Positions 8,249 through 16,698 of a stretch of DNA of 64,000 nt are shown here, piece by piece. Each line of letters opens with the position of its first letter. Positions within the stretch are counted from its first letter, which is position 1. Source of the stretch: an uncultured Mediterranea sp. (GTDB lineage Bacteria; Bacteroidota; Bacteroidia; Bacteroidales; Bacteroidaceae); the NCBI RefSeq assembly GCF_902493215.1, contig NZ_CABUOL010000017.1:1-64000 (forward strand), written 5' to 3'. The notes under the pieces are model-generated. The model did no database searches and was not told the DNA's origin. It was given only the letters and a program-made list of their open reading frames with translations. The position numbers and the translations under genes are program-made.

Positions 8249-10086
8249 TGAAAGTACAGAGAAAAATAGAATTACTGGCTCCAGCCAGAAACCTGGAGTG
8301 CGGAATCGAAGCGGTGAACCACGGCGCAGACGCAGTATACATCGGCGCGCCCAAATTCGGAGCAAGAGCCGCAGCCACCAACTCGATGGACGACATCGGC
8401 CGGCTGACAGACTATGCCCATCTCTATGGAGTACGCATCTACGTAACGGTAAACACCATCCTGAAGGACGAGGAGCTGAAGGAAACGGAGGCTATGATTT
8501 GGGAACTATACCGCAGAGGCGTAGATGCACTCATCGTACAGGACATGGGCCTGACACAACTGAACCTCCCCCCCATACCACTCCACGCCAGCACGCAGAT
8601 GGACAACCGCACGGCCGAGAAAGTGCGCTTCCTCACAGAAGCCGGATTCCGACAGGTTGTACTGGCACGCGAGCTTTCGTTGAACGAGATAGCGGCCATT
8701 CACAAAGCCTGTCCCGACACTCCGCTCGAAGTGTTTGTACACGGAGCCTTGTGCGTAAGCTATAGCGGGCAGTGCTATGCCAGCCAGGCATGTTTCGGAC
8801 GTAGCGCCAACCGCGGAGAGTGTGCCCAGTTCTGCCGCCTGCCCTTCTCACTGGTGGATGCCGACGGGCGGGTCGTGGTCAAAGACAAGTACCTGCTCTC
8901 GCTGAAAGACATGAACCGCCTGGACATGCTGGAGCAGCTGCTGGACTCAGGAGTTACATCACTGAAAATAGAAGGCAGGCTCAAGGACGCAGCATACGTA
9001 AAGAACGTTACGGCAGCCTACCGCCAGCGCCTGGACGCCATATTGAAACGCAGACAGGAATACGCCCGCGCCTCATCGGGAACGTGCCGTTTCGATTTCC
9101 AACCCCAGCCGGAGAAAAGCTTCAGCCGCGGATTCACCCATTACTTTCTGGAAGGACGAGGCGAAGACATCACCTCGTTCGACACGCCCAAATCGCTGGG
9201 CGAGACCATGGGTACGCTGAAAGAACAACGCGGTGGATGGGTGAGCGTAGCAGGCGTAAAGCCCTTTCACAACGGCGACGGCGTGTGTTACCTCGACGAA
9301 CAGGGACGCCTGCAAGGTTTCCGCATCAACCGCGTGGAGGGCAACAAGCTCTTCCCCGCAGGCAACGTGCCGCGCATCCGCCCGCGCACTCCCCTCTTCC
9401 GCAACCAGGACCAGGAATTCGAACGGATACTGGCACGCAAGTCGGCCGAACGGAAGATAGGTATCCGCATGAAGCTGGAAGAAAACCGCTTCGGCTTCTC
9501 GCTGACGGCAGAAGACGAGGACGACAACCGGGTGACACTGACCTTCGCCCACGCCAAGGAGCGGGCACGCACACCCCAAATCGAGAACCTGCGCACGCAG
9601 CTGGCCAAACTGGGCGGCACCCCCTACGAACTGACGGAACCGGCCGACATCAGGCTGACGGAAGAATGGTTCATCCCCGCGTCCGTCATCACCGAATGGC
9701 GCAGGCAGACGGTAGAACGGCTGACCGCCGCACGCCGCATGAACTACCGCCGCGAACCGGCCGTATGGAAACCCACCCGCCATGCCTACCCCGCCACCAC
9801 GCTTACCTATCTGGGCAACGTGATGAACGGCGAAGCACGCCGCTTCTACCTGGACCATGGCGTGAAAGCCGTGGCGCCCGCCTACGAGAAGCAGCCCGCA
9901 GACGGCGCGGTACTGATGTTATGCCGCCACTGCCTGCGCTACAGCCTGGGATGGTGCCCCGTCCACCAGAAAGGCCGCTCGCCCTATCGCGAGCCCTACT
10001 CGCTGGCAAGCGCAGACGGACGGCGCTTCCGTCTGGAGTTCGACTGCAAGAACTGCCAGATGAAAATCTATGACTGCGGAAAATAA
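8245..10086 (+). CDS. U32 family protein, RlhA (YdcP)-like
   Basis: A 613-residue protein of peptidase family U32. N-terminal ELLAPARN...GADAVYIG and the signature EVFVHGALCVSYSGQCYAS near residue 165 are typical. The following Cys-rich stretch (SQACFGRSANRGECAQFC) and a C-terminal Cys cluster (about residues 555-612, ending CKNCQMKIYDC) suggest metal or Fe-S binding. The length and the extra C-terminal region resemble E. coli RlhA, needed for hydroxylation of 23S rRNA C2501, more than the shorter TrhP (tRNA uridine hydroxylation). It is probably an RNA hydroxylation factor rather than a collagenase; the substrate is inferred. Translation starts inside the metA stop (ATGATGA), with Met1 and Met2 both possible. 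Confidence 0.87.
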   Translation: MMKVQRKIELLAPARNLECGIEAVNHGADAVYIGAPKFGARAAATNSMDDIGRLTDYAHLYGVRIYVTVNTILKDEELKETEAMIWELYRRGVDALIVQDMGLTQLNLPPIPLHASTQMDNRTAEKVRFLTEAGFRQVVLARELSLNEIAAIHKACPDTPLEVFVHGALCVSYSGQCYASQACFGRSANRGECAQFCRLPFSLVDADGRVVVKDKYLLSLKDMNRLDMLEQLLDSGVTSLKIEGRLKDAAYVKNVTAAYRQRLDAILKRRQEYARASSGTCRFDFQPQPEKSFSRGFTHYFLEGRGEDITSFDTPKSLGETMGTLKEQRGGWVSVAGVKPFHNGDGVCYLDEQGRLQGFRINRVEGNKLFPAGNVPRIRPRTPLFRNQDQEFERILARKSAERKIGIRMKLEENRFGFSLTAEDEDDNRVTLTFAHAKERARTPQIENLRTQLAKLGGTPYELTEPADIRLTEEWFIPASVITEWRRQTVERLTAARRMNYRREPAVWKPTRHAYPATTLTYLGNVMNGEARRFYLDHGVKAVAPAYEKQPADGAVLMLCRHCLRYSLGWCPVHQKGRSPYREPYSLASADGRRFRLEFDCKNCQMKIYDCGK

Positions 10087-10106
10087 AACATCTAATATAC
10101 AGGAGC

Positions 10107-11144
10107 ATGAACCGACGAGGAAAACTCAATAGCGACCAGCAGCAGCCGAACAGCCGGAGGCAGACGCCCTCCGCCCCACAGCCGGCATGGTACGCAGTCC
10201 TGTGCACACTGCTCGTCCTGCTCCTTTCTGCCTGCCACTATCCCCGCCCCAACCTGGAGGACGAGCGACTGACGCAACGGATGCGCGACTCGCTGGCCTA
10301 TCTGCACGAACGCCACTACACGTGGGACACCAACCTCGAGGTGCGGGCCGACTCCGTGGCGCTGGAAATGCTTCCAGTAAAGGGCGCCTACTGCGTGCTC
10401 CACAAGGGAGACCGCGTGGTGGTGGCCGAATTTGCCATCCATCCGGCCGACTCGACCGACTCCGTGTGGGTCAAGCTGGCCCACTCGCAGGAAGTGCAGG
10501 GATGGCTGCGCGAGGCCGACCTGAAGCGTGCCTTCGTGCCCTCAGACAGCATCTCGCAGGCCATCTACGTGTTCAGCGACACGCACGCCTCCTATTTCAT
10601 CGTGATTTTTGCCGTCTTCGTAACCGTGTGGCTGGCCAGAGCCTTCCTGCGCAAGCAGCTGCGGCTGGTCTACTTCAACGACATCGACAGCCTCTATCCG
10701 CTGGCCCTGTGCCTGCTGATGGCCTGCTGCGCCACCGTCTACGAGTCGATACAGGTCTTTGCGCCCGACACGTGGGAGCACTACTACTACAACCCCACAC
10801 TCTCGCCCCTGAAGGTACCCTTCGTGCTCTCGCTGTTCCTGTCGGGGCTGTGGCTGTTCGTCGTCGTGCTGCTGGCCGTGCTCGACGACCTCTTCCGCCA
10901 GCTCTCACCCGCCGCCGCCCTGTCCTACCTGCTGGGGCTGGCCTCCTCCTGCATCTTCTGCTACTTCTTCTTCATCCTGACCACGCACATCTACGTGGGC
11001 TACGTCTTTCTGGCCGCCTTCTTCTGGATTTTCGGCAAGAGGCTGGGCCGTTCGCTCCACTCGCCGCGCTACCGCTGCGGCCGCTGCGGCGGCAAGCTGA
11101 TGCGCAAGGGCCTCTGCCCCCACTGCGGAGCCATGAACGAATAG
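10107..11144 (+). CDS. Membrane protein with N-terminal lipobox and C-terminal zinc ribbon, unknown function
   Basis: A 345-residue protein. A polar N-terminus leads to a hydrophobic stretch ending LLLSACHY, which looks like a lipobox though it sits about 45 residues in. An extracytoplasmic segment of roughly 115 residues follows, including an SH3-like part (GAYCVLHKGDRVVV ... VQGWLREADL). Four or five membrane helices occupy about 165-315. The end carries CGRCGGKLMRKGLCPHCG, a four-Cys zinc ribbon. No family is recognised. It lies 20 bases after the U32 gene and is probably co-transcribed with metA and that gene. The GC content is high, like its neighbours. Confidence 0.78.
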   Translation: MNRRGKLNSDQQQPNSRRQTPSAPQPAWYAVLCTLLVLLLSACHYPRPNLEDERLTQRMRDSLAYLHERHYTWDTNLEVRADSVALEMLPVKGAYCVLHKGDRVVVAEFAIHPADSTDSVWVKLAHSQEVQGWLREADLKRAFVPSDSISQAIYVFSDTHASYFIVIFAVFVTVWLARAFLRKQLRLVYFNDIDSLYPLALCLLMACCATVYESIQVFAPDTWEHYYYNPTLSPLKVPFVLSLFLSGLWLFVVVLLAVLDDLFRQLSPAAALSYLLGLASSCIFCYFFFILTTHIYVGYVFLAAFFWIFGKRLGRSLHSPRYRCGRCGGKLMRKGLCPHCGAMNE

Positions 11145-11190
11145 AGACGGGAGTCCCGGCCTCTCCCTTCCGTACGAACCAGCCGACGAC

Positions 11191-11397
11191 ACACGTACAT
11201 CACAAGTTGTGACACACCTATGTCACAAGCCATGACACACGTATGTCATAAGCTGTGACACACGTATGTCACAAGCAGAGACACACGTATGATACAAACA
11301 GAGACATACGTATGACTCAAGCAGAGAGATACGTATGTCTCGGGCAGAAAGATAAGAATGTATCGGGTGGAGAGATGCTTATGTATCCGGCCCCCCC
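11191..11397. repeat. Degenerate 23-bp tandem array of dyads (site 2)
   Basis: Eight complete 23-bp units and part of a ninth start at 11191, 11214, 11237, 11260, 11283, 11306, 11329, 11352 and 11375. A representative unit begins ACACGTATGTCACAAGC. Unit junctions form near-palindromes such as GTGACA-C-ACGT-A-TGTCAC, and arm changes are partly compensated: GTGAC/GTCAC, ATGAC/GTCAT, GAGA/TCTC. The array fills the gap between two convergent genes where no ordinary terminator is seen. Confidence 0.9.
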
Positions 11398-11406
11398 GCC
11401 AGGCCG

Positions 11407-13857
11407 TCAGAAGCGGCAACGCAGGTCGATGCCCACCTGCACGGGGCGGCCCATCTGGGCGAAGCCGCGGCTCATGGTCTCGAACCAGAAGGCCTGATAG
11501 TGCTTGTTCAGCGCATTGTCTACCCACAAGGCTATCTGCCCGTTGCCCTTATTGAAACTCAACCGTCCGTTCAGCGTACCGTAGAGGGCCTGGCTGGCAT
11601 TGTTTGCCTCCGTCCAGTAGATGCGTCCGGCAGCCTTGTAGTGGGCGTCGAGGGTGATGTTGTCGAGCCACGCGCCCGCCTTCATGGCGAAGACGTATTG
11701 CCCGCCCACGTTGAACGTGTGCTTGGGCACAAAGGGTACGTACTTGCCGTTGTAGTTCACCTCGTCGCTCACCACATAGTCGGTAAACGTGGCGTAGGTG
11801 TATCCGTAGCTGCCGCTCAGGCTCAGCGCGTCGGTCAGGCGGGCACGCAGGGCGGCTTCGGCACCCAGACTGCGACTCTTTCCGGCGTTGACGGTGATGC
11901 GTCCCAGTCCGCTGGCGGCGAAGCGCGAAATCTGCTGGTCGCGCGTGTCCATGTAGAAGGCTGCCAGGTCGGCCTGCAGGCGGCCGTCGCAGAGGGTCAG
12001 GTGCGAGCCCACCTCGTAGTTCCACGAGTACTCGGGGCGGTAGAGCGTGGCCTCCTGTACGTTGGTCTCGGTCTTCTGCGCCATGCCGTTCAGCATGCCG
12101 ATGACCTGCTGCTTGGTGGCCTCGTCAATCATCGGCACACCCTCGATGACGGGGATGGTGGCCTGTGCCACATCGCCCATGTTGGCGCTGCGCATGTCGG
12201 CCTGAAGCAGGTCGCTGAACATCTGTATGTTGTAGCCCCCCGAACGGTAGCCTTTGGAGACGGTGGCGTAGATGTTGTTGCGGCGGTCGAAGTCGTATTG
12301 CAGAGAGAACTTGGGCAGCAGCTGGATGTAGTCGTGCTTCAGGCTGCCCCGATAGGACAGGCTCTGCTCGAAGGTCGTTTCGGGTACCATCTGGATCACC
12401 TTTCCCATGGGCTTCAGTTCGCCGCTCAGCGAGTAGGTGTGGGTGTAACTGCATCCCGTGTTGTAGTCCAGCTTCAGGCGCTCGTAGTCCATGCGTAGGC
12501 CGACGGTGAACGACAGGCCTTCGGCACCGAAGAGGTCGTTGAAGGTAGACTGGTGGAAAAGGGCCGTATTCAGCACAGGCGTCTTGAACGCCCCGGCGAT
12601 GGGCAAGGTGCTGCCGCCGATGAGGTCACTGAAGACAAACTGCATCGTCATGGGGCCTTGCGAGATGGTGGGCAGGTACTTGTTGGCGTTGTCGTTGGTC
12701 ATAGCGTTGAGCCATGCCAGTCCGTCTTCGTGGAAGGTGACGGGCGCGTCAGTATCGAGCCACTGGTAGAAGGCACTGGCTCCCGTGGTCCACTGCCAGC
12801 GGCGGCCGGGCTTGGACTTCAGTACCAGTTCCTCGCTCAGCGTCTTGGAGTTCTGCTTCTGCATCATGGTGTAGATGTTCTGCTCCGTGAAGTCCTGGTC
12901 CAGGTCCATGTGGTCGTCCAGGAACTGGAAGCCCGTCACGCTGCTCAGGATGAAGTTGTCGGCCTGATGCTCCAGGTTGAGCCCGCCGTTCAGCAAGTTA
13001 CGCTTGTAGCCGCTCTTGTAGTTGTAGGCAATGCGGCCGATGTAGTCGGCGCGGTCTTCCTCGCCCTCGGTCACGCCGGTATATTCGTAAGGATATCCGC
13101 CCTGGTTGGTGTATTCATAGTTCAGGGTGAAGTCCAGCTTCAGATTCTCGCTGGGCAGGTAGATGGCACGAACACGGCCTCCGAACTCGTCGTCCTTATC
13201 CACCCGCTCATTGTTCAGCGCCACGTTCTTGAAGAAACCTCCCTTGTGCTCGTAGAAGAAGTTGGTGGAGAAGGCAAACTTCGGGCTGATGCGGTGGTAG
13301 TGGCTCACGCTGGCCTTGTAGTTGTTGTAGGTAGCAGCGCTCAGCATGAGGTCCGTCCCCTGATAGGTGAAGGGCGACTTGGTGAAGACACGTATCAGGC
13401 CGCCCATCGTGTTGCGTCCGTAGAGCGTGCCTTGTGGGCCTCGCATCACGTCGATACGCTCGATGTCGGAGTAGTTGAAGTCGAATGCCGACTTGTCGAT
13501 GAAGGGGATGTTGTCCACGTAGAGCCCCACGGCCGGCGTGTTGATGCGCGAACCGATGCCGCGTACATAGACCGAAGTCGTCAGCTTCGAGCCATAGTCG
13601 GGTATGAACAGGTTGGGCACCAGCGACGACAGGCTCTTGACCGAACGTACGGCATTGCCCCGCATGTCGGCCTGCGAGAGCGACGTGGCCGAAAGGGGCT
13701 GCTGGCGCAGACGGCTGTTTTCCTTGGGTGTGGCGATTACCACCACTTCTTCAATATCCACCACCTTGACGGTGTCTTTGGGGGCTTCTTCGCCCCGGGC
13801 AACCTGCGTTGCTCCTACAGCGAGCAGCACAAGAAGGGTCAGAACAGGTTTCTTCAT
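11407..13857 (-). CDS. TonB-dependent outer membrane receptor
   Basis: An 816-residue receptor from the Met at 13857, which begins a clear signal peptide (MKKPVLTLLVLLAVGA); an upstream in-frame start would place 18 polar residues before it. A TonB-box-like VEEVVVIATP-type segment (DIEEVVVIATPK) precedes the plug domain, with VYVRGIG and IDVMRGPQGTLYGRNTMGG. The remainder is beta-barrel and ends in phenylalanine. There is no N-terminal carboxypeptidase-like domain and no SusD partner, so a siderophore, haem, metal or vitamin substrate is more likely than a glycan. The neighbouring regulator has a His-rich linker, which weakly favours a metal-related substrate. Confidence 0.93.
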   Translation of the reverse strand: MKKPVLTLLVLLAVGATQVARGEEAPKDTVKVVDIEEVVVIATPKENSRLRQQPLSATSLSQADMRGNAVRSVKSLSSLVPNLFIPDYGSKLTTSVYVRGIGSRINTPAVGLYVDNIPFIDKSAFDFNYSDIERIDVMRGPQGTLYGRNTMGGLIRVFTKSPFTYQGTDLMLSAATYNNYKASVSHYHRISPKFAFSTNFFYEHKGGFFKNVALNNERVDKDDEFGGRVRAIYLPSENLKLDFTLNYEYTNQGGYPYEYTGVTEGEEDRADYIGRIAYNYKSGYKRNLLNGGLNLEHQADNFILSSVTGFQFLDDHMDLDQDFTEQNIYTMMQKQNSKTLSEELVLKSKPGRRWQWTTGASAFYQWLDTDAPVTFHEDGLAWLNAMTNDNANKYLPTISQGPMTMQFVFSDLIGGSTLPIAGAFKTPVLNTALFHQSTFNDLFGAEGLSFTVGLRMDYERLKLDYNTGCSYTHTYSLSGELKPMGKVIQMVPETTFEQSLSYRGSLKHDYIQLLPKFSLQYDFDRRNNIYATVSKGYRSGGYNIQMFSDLLQADMRSANMGDVAQATIPVIEGVPMIDEATKQQVIGMLNGMAQKTETNVQEATLYRPEYSWNYEVGSHLTLCDGRLQADLAAFYMDTRDQQISRFAASGLGRITVNAGKSRSLGAEAALRARLTDALSLSGSYGYTYATFTDYVVSDEVNYNGKYVPFVPKHTFNVGGQYVFAMKAGAWLDNITLDAHYKAAGRIYWTEANNASQALYGTLNGRLSFNKGNGQIALWVDNALNKHYQAFWFETMSRGFAQMGRPVQVGIDLRCRF

Positions 13858-13945
13858 TGCAGTTTCAGTTGTTTCGGCTGCAAAGTAAAGGCAAATCTGC
13901 GGGACGTGCAATCCTCACTTATGAGGAAATCGCTGGGGAAAGTGG

Positions 13946-14551
13946 TCAGATTTGGTCGGCCTCCACATAGCCGTGCATCACGGCATAGATGGTGAGGCCC
14001 GAGACAGACTTGATGCCCAGTTTCTCCGTGATGTTCTTGCGGTGGCTGATGACGGTAGTCAGGCTGATGTTCAGACGGTCGGCAATCTCCTTGTTGATAA
14101 GTCCCTTGACCACCAGCACCAGTACCTCTATCTCGCGTGCCGTCAGGTCGTGCCCCGCAGGCAGGTTGGCAGGCAGGTCGGCCGGTGCGGGCAGCTTCCC
14201 GGGATGCCCGTGCCGATGGCCGTGCCCGTGCAGCTGCACGATGCTCCGCACCAGTTCCTTCTCCGGCTGGCAGATGTTCAGCGTCAATACGCCTGCCAGT
14301 TGCGGGTTCCCCTCGCCCGCAGCCAGCACGATGGTCTTGGGACGCCGCGGCAGAAAGAACGCCGTATGCTCCAGATACACCTGCGACGAGATGAAGTAGT
14401 GGGCATACATGTCGGGCGTGTCGTCCATGAAGGCCGCAAACGAGGGAAACGTGCGGATGACGGCGCCGGGTATCAGCTCTTCGAGCAGGCCGCCCAGCCC
14501 CAGGCTGCTCAGGGTGTTGGGGTCGATGATGGCAATTTCGGGAGTAGGCAT
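13946..14551 (-). CDS. LuxR-type HTH regulator with histidine-rich linker
   Basis: A 201-residue protein. Residues 135-195 form a GerE/LuxR-type helix-turn-helix (LTAREIEVLVLVVKGL, NKEIADRLNISLTTVISHR). The first 100 residues resemble a diverged receiver domain (IAIIDPNTLSSLG), but the acidic pocket and conserved Lys are not clear, so phosphorylation is doubtful. The linker reads HGHGHRHGHPG, with His at 108, 110, 112, 114 and 116, a plausible site for Zn, Ni, Cu or Fe. It lies 88 bases upstream of the TonB receptor gene on the same strand, so it may regulate metal uptake. AAGGAA is a good ribosome-binding site before the ATG. Confidence 0.85.
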   Translation of the reverse strand: MPTPEIAIIDPNTLSSLGLGGLLEELIPGAVIRTFPSFAAFMDDTPDMYAHYFISSQVYLEHTAFFLPRRPKTIVLAAGEGNPQLAGVLTLNICQPEKELVRSIVQLHGHGHRHGHPGKLPAPADLPANLPAGHDLTAREIEVLVLVVKGLINKEIADRLNISLTTVISHRKNITEKLGIKSVSGLTIYAVMHGYVEADQI

Positions 14552-14589
14552 AATTATTCCTTCTTATTAAATAGCGGCTACAAAGAACG

Positions 14590-15054
14590 TTATTTCCGTG
14601 TAAACCGACAAAAAAATAGCAGAAAAAGCACTGCCATCCCCCCTATTCCCCACTCCAGCCAGACTGAATGCCGTTCCCTGCTTTCCTGCCTTTCCTCTTC
14701 CCGAACGGTTTCCTGCTGCAGCCGGTGCTGTTCCATCTGCTTCTGTCGGCCTTCTTCCCGCCTGTGTTCCGTTTTCACCTGCTCTTCCGTGCACCGGCTT
14801 CGGGTATGTACCACCGCCGCCAACACCAGTTTCCGCGTAAGGCTGTCTTGCCGGAAAGTCAGTACCGTCTGTTCCAGCCGGTCCAGCTTCCGGCCGCTCC
14901 ATTCCACTTTCACCTGCCTTTCCAGCATGCTGTCCGATACATATTCGGCCGAGCTGTCCACCTTCTCCCGGCTTTGTTCATGCCTCACCGACTTATGGCT
15001 TCCGCACGCAGCGAGCAGGCAGACAGCCGCCAGCACCAGCAAACTTTCTTTCAT
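14590..15054 (-). CDS. Possible internal start: unimolecular-spanin-like lipoprotein
   Basis: Translation from the ATG at 15054, preceded by GGGAAG, would give a 154-residue protein: signal peptide MKESLLVLAAVCLLAAC, a lipidated Cys, a helical region rich in Glu/Arg/Gln, and a terminal hydrophobic helix WGIGGMAVLFLLFF. An outer membrane lipid anchor at one end and an inner membrane helix at the other is the layout of phage u-spanins such as T1 gp11. Whether this product is made separately from the amidase is inference. Confidence 0.45.
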   Translation of the reverse strand: MKESLLVLAAVCLLAACGSHKSVRHEQSREKVDSSAEYVSDSMLERQVKVEWSGRKLDRLEQTVLTFRQDSLTRKLVLAAVVHTRSRCTEEQVKTEHRREEGRQKQMEQHRLQQETVREEERQESRERHSVWLEWGIGGMAVLFLLFFCRFTRK

Positions 15055-15489
15055 CCACTTCCCGACGTCAAAGCACGGGCAGGCCTTGACATATTCCTCC
15101 GGTTCAATCTCTCCATTCCCGTTTCGGTCGGGCGATGTATCCCGATGCCCCATCACCTGCCAGATGCCATACTTCCGCTGCAGTTCCTTTACCAGCTTTC
15201 TCAGCGCCTCCTTCTGTTCAGGCGTGCGTGTGTCTGCCGGTTTTCCATTGGCATCCAGCCCGCCGATATAGCAGATGCCGATACTCGCAGCATTCCAGCC
15301 TTTGCAGTGTGCTCCGGCCTGCTCTATCGGCCGCCCTTTCTCCAATGTTCCGTCCAACCGTATTACATAATGATATCCGATGTCACGGAATCCCCGCTGC
15401 CTGTGCCATCGTGCGATGTCGGCCGCTCCGAAGTCCGCCCCCTGTCTGGTTGCGGAGCAGTGAATAATGATGCTATCCATTTTTCTCAT
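14590..15489 (-). CDS. N-acetylmuramoyl-L-alanine amidase fused to a spanin-like lipoprotein
   Basis: A 299-residue reading frame with two parts. Residues 5-142 are a T7-lysozyme-type Amidase_2: IIHCSAT, GYHYVIRLDG, GICYIGG, MGHRDTSPD and the family end ACPCFDV. Then, in frame, Met146 begins a lipoprotein-like segment with lipobox LLAAC, a long charged helix/coiled coil (about 170-275) and a C-terminal membrane helix. Stand-alone amidases of this type usually end near ACPCFD, so the rest looks like a second gene that lost its separating stop or is translated from an internal start. It follows a small TM/coiled-coil gene by 12 bases. Cleavage of the sugar-peptide amide bond in peptidoglycan is expected. 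Confidence 0.88.
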   Translation of the reverse strand: MRKMDSIIIHCSATRQGADFGAADIARWHRQRGFRDIGYHYVIRLDGTLEKGRPIEQAGAHCKGWNAASIGICYIGGLDANGKPADTRTPEQKEALRKLVKELQRKYGIWQVMGHRDTSPDRNGNGEIEPEEYVKACPCFDVGKWMKESLLVLAAVCLLAACGSHKSVRHEQSREKVDSSAEYVSDSMLERQVKVEWSGRKLDRLEQTVLTFRQDSLTRKLVLAAVVHTRSRCTEEQVKTEHRREEGRQKQMEQHRLQQETVREEERQESRERHSVWLEWGIGGMAVLFLLFFCRFTRK

Positions 15490-15501
15490 GACTGTTCGGT
15501 T

Positions 15502-15852
15502 TTAAAAGTTCGTTCCGTTGCCTTGCCGGGCATCCCACTTGTTGCAGCTCCATCTCTCCGCCTCCTGCAAGGCCACCTCCAGCGTATTGAACCGCCTGAT
15601 CCAGTCCTCCAGTTCCACCTGGTTTTCCCGAAGTTTCCGGTGTAGCTGTTCCATCTGCACATAGCATTCCTGCAAGCGGTTCTGAAGCCAGTCCACCTGC
15701 TTGTGGTAATTCTCCATTTCGGCAGCCGAGGCTTCGGCGGCCTGTTTCCGTTTCTCCGTCTTGCGGTGCATCCAGGTGTGTACCGCCCATTTGATAGCTT
15801 CCATGCCTCCTATGGCAGAAACGACTGCAAGGATAAAATCTTTTGTTCCCAT
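15502..15852 (-). CDS. Small membrane/coiled-coil protein, holin-like position
   Basis: A 116-residue protein with a hydrophobic N-terminus (about residues 5-26, with a short amphipathic part), then Arg/Lys-rich MHRKTEKRKQ and a coiled coil from about 35 to 100. It precedes the amidase by 12 bases. One N-terminal helix, a basic patch and small size are compatible with a holin or with a membrane anchor for a lysis enzyme, but sequence alone does not prove it. Confidence 0.72.
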   Translation of the reverse strand: MGTKDFILAVVSAIGGMEAIKWAVHTWMHRKTEKRKQAAEASAAEMENYHKQVDWLQNRLQECYVQMEQLHRKLRENQVELEDWIRRFNTLEVALQEAERWSCNKWDARQGNGTNF

Positions 15853-15895
15853 ATTCTTCCGTATTTATCAAGTAAAACAATCTTTCGTTTTAAAG

Positions 15896-15931
15896 GAAAC
15901 CGAAGGGGCGGTACCTTTCCCCTCCGGTTTC
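15896..15931 (-). terminator. Hairpin between the HU-like gene and the small membrane protein gene
   Basis: Arms GAAACCGGAGGGG and CCCCTTCGGTTTC (reverse strand) pair with one mismatch around a 10-base loop, then CTTTAAAA follows. It lies 18 bases after the HU-like gene stop, so it may attenuate or process the transcript before the downstream lysis-like genes. Confidence 0.65.
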
Positions 15932-15948
15932 ACTCGTTCAAAGCTTCG

Positions 15949-16440
15949 TTACAGCGGGCTTTCATCCTGCCCGTCGTCCCCGCCGCCGGGTTCCGTCACA
16001 TCCGTGCCCGTTGTTCCCTCTCCGTTCACCTTGTCCACATCCAGGAAGTCCAGCCCGTCCGTGCGGGTCGTTGCCCCGTTGTGGATTCGGATGTCGTTGT
16101 GGGCGCGGAAGCAGATGCGCAAGCCGGTGATGTCGTTGGTCGTGAATTTCTCCGCGCTTTCCGCACCCTGTCCCTGCAAGGCCAGCGAGAAATATCCAAA
16201 CCCGTCGATGTTCACCTGACGCCCTTCCAGCAGGATTTCCTGCAATGAAGGACAAAAATACTTCAGCATGTTGTACACTTCACCTTCGCCCAAGATGGAC
16301 TGCTTGGCAATCTTCTTGGCAACTTCCTTCAGGTCGGCTGCCTTGCCATACTTGTAAGTCACTACCGGGAATACCCGCATTTCAGATTTTTCGTCCGAAG
16401 GAACCAGACGTCTTTTGATTTTGTGATAACGAATTGTCAT
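15949..16440 (-). CDS. HU-like DNA-binding protein (Bacteroidetes HU-related family)
   Basis: A 163-residue protein from the ATG at 16440, chosen because GGAGGA lies 7 bases upstream; the alternative ATG at 16455 is inside that site. The middle region (DLKEVAKKIAKQSILGEGEVYNML ... ILLEGRQVNIDGFGYFSLAL) is the HU/IHF-like fold known from Bacteroides HU-related proteins, with a Gly/Asp/Glu-rich tail. In Bacteroides, such genes commonly neighbour amidase genes of the type found here. It is probably a nucleoid or regulatory protein. The hairpin at 15896-15931 separates it from the following gene. Confidence 0.85.
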   Translation of the reverse strand: MTIRYHKIKRRLVPSDEKSEMRVFPVVTYKYGKAADLKEVAKKIAKQSILGEGEVYNMLKYFCPSLQEILLEGRQVNIDGFGYFSLALQGQGAESAEKFTTNDITGLRICFRAHNDIRIHNGATTRTDGLDFLDVDKVNGEGTTGTDVTEPGGGDDGQDESPL

Positions 16441-16657
16441 AATCGTATCCTCCATTTTTTAGCTTGTTAATAACTCAGTTTATTTTGTCTTATCAGCTGC
16501 TGACACTGCAAAGATGAGGCATTTCTACGACGTGGCGAGGGACAGGCTGTAAAGGCCCGAAAACGGCCTTGGGGATACTTCTGAACAGGGAAGGGAGGAT
16601 ATCCGGCAAAGGAAAAACGGACAAAAGGCTCCGTTTGTGGGGTGAATAAAAACGCAA

Positions 16658-16694
16658 GGGGCGGGACTTTTCTGTCTGAAAGTAGTCCCGCCCC
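16658..16694 (-). terminator. Strong hairpin terminator after the 149-residue gene
   Basis: Perfect 11-bp arms GGGGCGGGACT/AGTCCCGCCCC around a 15-base loop, with a TTTTTA run a few bases past the stem on the reverse strand. It starts 4 bases beyond the stop at 16699. Confidence 0.8.
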
Positions 16695-16698
16695 CGCA

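Noticed and set aside
11191..11397. CRISPR array
   Set aside because: Units are contiguous 23-mers with no unique spacers, they diverge steadily, and no cas genes are nearby. The 22-bp arrays were rejected for the same reason.
11255..11497. Short repetitive peptide frame over the 23-bp array
   Set aside because: No ribosome-binding site, and the repeat period of 23 is not a multiple of three, so frames shift from unit to unit.
12553..13995. 480-codon + strand frame opposite the TonB receptor
   Set aside because: Val/Gly/His-rich translation without motif; the receptor on the other strand is convincing.
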